Of a DNA stretch of 18,778 nucleotides, positions 14,912 to 18,778 are shown piece after piece. The notes under the pieces were generated by a model, which was not told the DNA's origin, made no database searches, and saw nothing but the letters and a program-made list of their open reading frames with translations. Positions within the stretch are counted from its first letter, which is position 1, and each line of letters starts with the position of its first letter. A program made the position numbers and the translations under genes. The stretch is from DAIOXA01 sp050949165 (GTDB taxonomy: Bacteria > Bacillota > Proteinivoracia > UBA4975): contig JBMNFF010000016.1 of assembly GCA_050949165.1 (NCBI GenBank), positions 1 through 18,778 of the forward strand. Reading direction: 5' to 3'.

Positions 14912-15964
14912 CTAGCTTTTTTCTGGAAACCAGTGCCTTGTATTATTCGCTATCTTTACTAATATCAACATAACAGGCACTTCTGTTAGAACCCCTACAA
15001 TGGTAGCAAGTGCAGCTGGGCTTTGTGTTCCAAACAATGCAATCGCAACGGCAACTGCCAGTTCAAAAAAGTTAGAGGCACCAATCATACCAGCAGGCGC
15101 TGCTATCTCATGAGGTAGTTTTATAACCTTACTTGCTAGATATGCAATGAAAAAGATTAGGAAAGTCTGAATAATTAATGGTATAGCAATTAAAACAATA
15201 TGAAGTGGATTGTTCAGAATTACATCGCCCTGGAATGAAAAGATTATTATTAATGTTAGCAATAGACCTATGGTAGTGATATTCCCAAACTTCGGTATAA
15301 AACTCTTTTCAAAGTAATCGAGTCCTCGCTTTTTTGTGATGTAATTACGGGTAATTATACCACCAGCCAGCGGGATAACAACAAACAATACTACAGATAA
15401 AACAAGAGTGTCCCAGGGTATGGTTACACCGCCCACACCTAGAAGAAACGCAACTATGGGCGTGAAAGCTATGAGAATTATAAGATCATTTGTTGCCACT
15501 TGCACGACGGTATAAGCCGCATTGCCTTTAGTCAAATAACTCCATACAAATACCATCGCTGTACACGGTGCCGCTCCAAGAAGTATTGCTCCCGCGAGAT
15601 AGTCTTGTGCCAATTCTGCCGGGATTAAAGATCTAAAAATTACAAAGAAAAACAGCCATGCAATGCCGAACATGGTAAAAGGCTTTATCATCCAGTTGGT
15701 TACCCATGTAACAAATAATCCTTTCGGATTTTTACCAACGTTTTTGATACTCTGGAAGTCAACTTTGAGCATCATCGGATAAATCATGAGCCAAATGAGT
15801 ATGGCAATAGGGATTGATACATTTGCATACTCGAAACGTCCGAGGAAATCTGGAATTCTTGGTAAGTACATACCGATTAAAACTCCAATAACCATACAAA
15901 GTACAACCCATATTGTCAGATATTTTTCAAAAAATCCAATTTTTGCACTGTCATTTTTCCCCAT
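14912..15964 (-). CDS. acr3: Arsenite efflux permease, ACR3 family
   Basis: A 350-residue membrane protein with about ten hydrophobic helices that exports arsenite using the proton-motive force. The family's conserved Cys is in GAAPCTAMVFVWSYLTKG and the Glu in NFFELAVAVAIALFG. I chose ATG 15964 because GAGGGA sits about eight bases upstream; an upstream GTG at 15988 is in frame but lacks a comparable site. It follows the thioredoxin-like gene and precedes arsC by 17 bases, so product and exporter are made together. Confidence 0.93.
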   Translation of the reverse strand: MGKNDSAKIGFFEKYLTIWVVLCMVIGVLIGMYLPRIPDFLGRFEYANVSIPIAILIWLMIYPMMLKVDFQSIKNVGKNPKGLFVTWVTNWMIKPFTMFGIAWLFFFVIFRSLIPAELAQDYLAGAILLGAAPCTAMVFVWSYLTKGNAAYTVVQVATNDLIILIAFTPIVAFLLGVGGVTIPWDTLVLSVVLFVVIPLAGGIITRNYITKKRGLDYFEKSFIPKFGNITTIGLLLTLIIIFSFQGDVILNNPLHIVLIAIPLIIQTFLIFFIAYLASKVIKLPHEIAAPAGMIGASNFFELAVAVAIALFGTQSPAALATIVGVLTEVPVMLILVKIANNTRHWFPEKS

Positions 15965-15994
15965 GATATCTTCCCTCTCTATTGCCACGTTTTG

Positions 15995-16345
15995 TTATCC
16001 CCTGACCTTCTGCAGGATTTTAACAACCTCCTCAGTTTTCAGCACCTTGCCGTATGAAACCACTTTACCGTCGATGACAAGAGCAGGGGTTGTCATTACG
16101 CCGTAGGATGCAATCCGGGCAAAATCAGTTATATGTTCAATGGTAGTATCCATTCCCAACTGTTCCAAAGCTGCTTTTGTTGCCTCCTCAAGTTGGTTAC
16201 ACTTGGCGCATCCGCTTCCTAGTATCTTCACTCCTGCACCTTGGGATTTAGCGACTTCTGCCTTTACCATGCTTTCCACATCACAATTTCCACCACAGCA
16301 ACATGAAGTTACTTCTTTTTTATTTTTCTTTCCAAATAACGCCAT
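15995..16345 (-). CDS. Small thioredoxin-like protein with CxxC
   Basis: A 116-residue protein of the small redox-active disulfide type. The active pair is GSGCAKC (C46, C49), followed by a thioredoxin-like body with a cis-proline segment GVMTTPALVIDGKVVSYGKV. An unusual N-terminal extension carries CCCGGNC (residues 15-21), a likely thiolate metal or arsenite binding patch. AAGGAGAG before ATG 16345 fixes the start. Within the ars operon it could regenerate ArsC or carry arsenite to a transporter; both are inferences. Confidence 0.85.
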   Translation of the reverse strand: MALFGKKNKKEVTSCCCGGNCDVESMVKAEVAKSQGAGVKILGSGCAKCNQLEEATKAALEQLGMDTTIEHITDFARIASYGVMTTPALVIDGKVVSYGKVLKTEEVVKILQKVRG

Positions 16346-16442
16346 AATGAATCTCTCCTTTTTATATTTTTTAACTTTCTACGATACGTAAAAAAAACTC
16401 AATGAATGAGTATCAGATCATCATAGTTTTCTGTCTTATCCA

Positions 16443-17015
16443 TCAGCAACATTTATCCTCACAAGAACAGCTCGATTTGTTTTTCTTTCCTTCATAAAAT
16501 TCTTTTAGGTTTTTAGGTAATTCATACTCTTCGCATGAATAACTGATCTCAGCCTGCTCAAATACTGCGTTTAGGATGGCTTTAGCAAGCATTTCTTTCG
16601 GAGGCACCTCATAGAGTTCTCCATCATACTCGAACACCCGACAGTTTACATCGGTTCCACTAATGTCACTACAGCAACCGCAGTTATTCTCTACAATTGA
16701 TTTGCAAATATCATGACCGTTTACACGAATTGTAGGTGAGGAAATAAACTTGTACTGCTCTGCAATTTCTGCTGTTTTCATCTCAATTTTGTTATACTCT
16801 ACTTCAAATCCAGCAATACTCAGAGTGGGGATAAGTACCTTCATAACCTCATCAAGTGCATTGTCTGTTCCAACACAACGGTCACATGTTTCGCGATCTA
16901 GATAGAGATACTCAACAATAATCTTCTTTGCGGATGCCGTTTCGAACTCGCGAGAGCAACAGGATTCCTCTACTAATAGTTCTCCGTTTGGCAGAGTCCG
17001 GTAAGTGTTTTCCAT
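16443..17015 (-). CDS. DUF2703-type cysteine-rich protein
   Basis: A 190-residue protein. Its core matches the DUF2703 pattern: IIVEYLYLDRETCDRCVGTD, then ISSPTIRVNGHDI, then ENNCGCCSDISGTDVNCR and VPPKEMLAKAIL. This gives a thioredoxin-like fold with Cys pairs. Both ends add cysteines beyond the core: ESCCSREF near the N terminus and CSCEDKCC at the C terminus. AGGAGG sits nine bases before ATG 17015. Such proteins are common in ars operons, where a chaperone or redox role for arsenite is suspected but not established. Confidence 0.85.
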   Translation of the reverse strand: MENTYRTLPNGELLVEESCCSREFETASAKKIIVEYLYLDRETCDRCVGTDNALDEVMKVLIPTLSIAGFEVEYNKIEMKTAEIAEQYKFISSPTIRVNGHDICKSIVENNCGCCSDISGTDVNCRVFEYDGELYEVPPKEMLAKAILNAVFEQAEISYSCEEYELPKNLKEFYEGKKNKSSCSCEDKCC

Positions 17016-17028
17016 GTTTTATTACCTC

Positions 17029-18042
17029 CTAAACTATCAGTGCCTGAAAAGCATTGAACAAATAACCGATAATTATGATTCCAATTGTACAGATAGCAAT
17101 AAACAGAGCCAGCAGTTTGGGCTTTATAGCCTTTCGCAACATAATCATTGAAGGCAGCGAAAGCGTGGTTACCGCCATCATAAAAGACAAGATAACTCCA
17201 AGCTGTGCGCCTTTAGCAAATAACGCTTCTGCAACGGGTATTGTACCGAATATATCCGCATACATTGGAACACCGATTAATGTCGCCAATATTACCCCAA
17301 AGGGATTATTGCTTCCTAGTGCAGTTGACACCCATCCTTCAGGAATCCAGTTATGAATGACCGCCCCGATACCAACACCGATCAAGATATAGGGGAACAC
17401 CTTCTTAAATGTCGAAAGCATTTGCTCTTTGGCATAAACAAGCCGGTCTTTTCTTGTTAAATTGGGGGATTCTATATCTACGCTACCTGCAGTATATATA
17501 AAGCTCTCTACATGCTTCTCCATGTGCAGCTTCTCAATAAGCGTACCGCCGATAACAGCTATTATCAGACCGGCAATAACGTATATGACAGCAACCTTTG
17601 CGCCGAAGATGCTCATAAGCAGAACAAGCGAGCCGAGATCTACCATAGGTGATGATATCAGGAACGAAAATGTCACGCCCAAAGGCAGGCCTGCAGATGT
17701 AAAGCCGATAAAGAGCGGTATTGAAGAGCATGAACAGAAAGGTGTTACCGTTCCAAGCAGGGCAGCAACCGAGTTGGCTCCGATACCATGAAAACGTCCT
17801 AATATCTTCCTGCTTCGCTCGGGCGGAAAATAACTTTGGATGTAGCTAATTATAAAAATCAAAAAACACAAGAGTAGGGTAATTTTAATAACATCATAAA
17901 TAAAAAATTGAACGCTTCCAATCCAACGGCTAGTCGTGTCAAAACCCAATAAATTAAGTCCTCTGCTGATTAAATCATTTAGCCATTTCATCCCTAGTAA
18001 CTGACTTTGGAAAAAATCCCAGATTGCCTTCAATGTTTGCAT
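17029..18042 (-). CDS. arsP: ArsP/DUF318-type permease
   Basis: A 337-residue protein with about eight to ten membrane helices. TPFCSCSSIPLFIGFTSAGL is the diagnostic cysteine-rich turn of the permease family that includes ArsP, and LISSPMVDLGSLVLLMSIFG follows. A long cytoplasmic loop (about residues 175-215) separates two halves. Members characterised as ArsP export trivalent organoarsenicals; others are of unknown substrate. GGCGAGG lies about 10 bases before ATG 18042. The position directly after arsR supports an arsenic role. Confidence 0.85.
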   Translation of the reverse strand: MQTLKAIWDFFQSQLLGMKWLNDLISRGLNLLGFDTTSRWIGSVQFFIYDVIKITLLLCFLIFIISYIQSYFPPERSRKILGRFHGIGANSVAALLGTVTPFCSCSSIPLFIGFTSAGLPLGVTFSFLISSPMVDLGSLVLLMSIFGAKVAVIYVIAGLIIAVIGGTLIEKLHMEKHVESFIYTAGSVDIESPNLTRKDRLVYAKEQMLSTFKKVFPYILIGVGIGAVIHNWIPEGWVSTALGSNNPFGVILATLIGVPMYADIFGTIPVAEALFAKGAQLGVILSFMMAVTTLSLPSMIMLRKAIKPKLLALFIAICTIGIIIIGYLFNAFQALIV

Positions 18043-18109
18043 ATAATAAAAACCTCGCCTTCTAACTCACAATAACAGTCGGATATTTTCTATTAAAGCC
18101 AAATCCTCT

Positions 18110-18439
18110 TTAACAACATTGATTATTGGATTTTTTGCATAGTTTACAAATACAATCTTCTTTGTCGCTTGTTATGCATACTAAAAAAGTTTTAAGTTCA
18201 TCTATTTTTTCCATATTAAGCGTATATCTCATCCAGGCACCATCACGTACTGCATTTACAAGTCCGCTTTCAGATAATATCTTCATGTGATAGCTAAGAG
18301 TGGATTGGGAAATGCTTAATTTTTCCAATATTTCGCATGCGCACATTTCTCCGCACGATAACATATCAATAATCTTTAATCGCGTTTCATCTGACATAGC
18401 CTTAATTGCAGGAACATAATCTTCATATGAATGTTTCAT
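18110..18439 (-). CDS. arsR: Arsenic-responsive ArsR/SmtB repressor
   Basis: A 109-residue winged-helix repressor. MSDETRLKIIDMLSCGEMCA and LSISQSTLSYHMKILSESGL give the DNA-binding helices. C29, C33 and C35 around SCGEMCACEIL form the arsenite-sensing thiol site next to the recognition helix. Extra cysteines at the C terminus (CICKLCKKSNNQCC) are unusual. GGAGG seven bases before ATG 18439 sets the start; the frame extends to 18523, but that part lies across the promoter. It is the first gene of the operon and should repress it until arsenite binds. Confidence 0.92.
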   Translation of the reverse strand: MKHSYEDYVPAIKAMSDETRLKIIDMLSCGEMCACEILEKLSISQSTLSYHMKILSESGLVNAVRDGAWMRYTLNMEKIDELKTFLVCITSDKEDCICKLCKKSNNQCC

Positions 18440-18474
18440 ATAATAACCTCCTACATATTTATATGCATCAATGT

Positions 18475-18515
18475 TATCGAATGTTCTCGATATAATAATA
18501 ACGAACATATCGATA
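18475..18515. promoter_or_regulatory. Inverted-repeat operator for ArsR
   Basis: TATCGAATGTTC (18475-18486) and GAACATATCGATA (18503-18515) form an inverted repeat with one extra base in the right arm. It straddles the -10 box of the ars promoter, so a bound repressor would block transcription. The form fits ArsR-family operators. Confidence 0.65.
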
Positions 18516-18523
18516 GTTGTCAA
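18495..18523 (-). promoter_or_regulatory. Sigma-A promoter of the ars operon
   Basis: Read on the minus strand, a perfect TTGACA (18518-18523) is followed after 17 bases by TATTAT (18495-18500). Transcription would begin near 18488, about 50 bases before the arsR start. Confidence 0.8.
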
Positions 18524-18548
18524 TATGATTTTGTTGTAAGTTAACTAT

Positions 18549-18588
18549 AAAAAACGCCGACTAAGATACCACTGCACCTTAATCGGCG
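18549..18588 (-). terminator. Rho-independent terminator of the gene at the right edge
   Basis: CGCCGACTAAG (18555-18565) pairs with CTTAATCGGCG (18578-18588), ten of eleven positions. On the minus strand the hairpin is followed by TTTTTT (18549-18554). It ends the recombinase transcript and insulates the ars promoter. Confidence 0.75.
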
Positions 18589-18659
18589 GCAAACCCATTT
18601 TATATTTTCTATTATTATCGATTCCTGACTTAAACCATTAATACTATTTTATTACAACC

Positions 18660-18778
18660 TTATAGATTCACTTCTATTTCCAACCCAGACTTAAACTCAA
18701 CCACTATCCTGTCATCATATACAATGGCTTTTTCAACTAGTTTTCTGACCAGTTTATCATCAAACTCCGTAATATCAG
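18660..18778 (-). CDS. C-terminal end of a probable serine recombinase, runs off the right edge
   Basis: Thirty-nine codons, read as DITEFDDKLVRKLVEKAIVY and DDRIVVEFKSGLEIEVNL, then a stop at 18660-18662. This closely resembles the extreme C terminus of large serine recombinases of Firmicutes mobile elements, which end in a (V/Y)-x-D-x-(L/I)-VVEFKSGxEIEV pattern. The catalytic domain is outside the window, so the family is inferred from this tail alone. Confidence 0.6.
   Translation of the reverse strand, partial: DITEFDDKLVRKLVEKAIVYDDRIVVEFKSGLEIEVNL

Overview
The window looks like a chromosomal stretch from a Gram-positive anaerobe of the Clostridia/Peptococcaceae type. This is inferred from strong AGGAGG-type ribosome binding sites, Firmicutes-style promoters, a peptide-regulator family (XRE-HTH plus TPR) that is typical of Firmicutes, and a Firmicutes-like arsenic operon. 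I cannot name the species. The left part (about 1-9800) has the GC-richer coding of the host backbone. The right part (about 14500 to the end) is visibly AT-richer and looks acquired.

Region 1 (1-1560): the start of a minus-strand gene, then a divergent MFS drug-type exporter. Region 2 (1559-5010) is the most interesting. A minus-strand HTH-TPR regulator of the RNPP/PlcR-Rgg type faces a tiny plus-strand gene. That gene encodes an 85-residue secreted precursor with a signal peptide and four identical copies of the nonapeptide ADEDIPRIF. The copies differ in DNA at synonymous sites in all nine codons. A perfect 11-bp inverted repeat lies just upstream of the precursor's -10 box, where an activator would be expected to bind. 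Downstream come a multi-pass membrane protein and a hybrid histidine kinase. I read this as a multi-copy peptide pheromone system. The regulator and the kinase each carry an apparent single-base frameshift.

Region 3 (5034-7000): a TPR-repeat protein on the minus strand, a gene-poor structured stretch, and a small gene interrupted by an in-frame stop. Region 4 (7057-13114) is a defence-like cassette: a phospholipase-D/SF2-helicase fusion, a HIT-family protein overlapping it by one base, a small protein X, a probable PD-(D/E)XK-like protein and a small HTH-like protein. It is split by an IS3-family element, which is itself split by an internal piece of an IS21-family element.

Region 5 (13163-14496) is an IS256-family element. 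It abuts the 3' end of arsC and supplies its last codons. Region 6 (14469-18523) is an arsenic resistance operon on the minus strand, in transcription order arsR, an ArsP-type permease, a DUF2703 protein, a CxxC thioredoxin-like protein, acr3 and arsC. It is driven by a good sigma-A promoter overlapped by an inverted-repeat operator. At the right edge is the C-terminal end of what looks like a serine recombinase followed by its terminator, suggesting that the arsenic operon sits beside or inside a mobile region.
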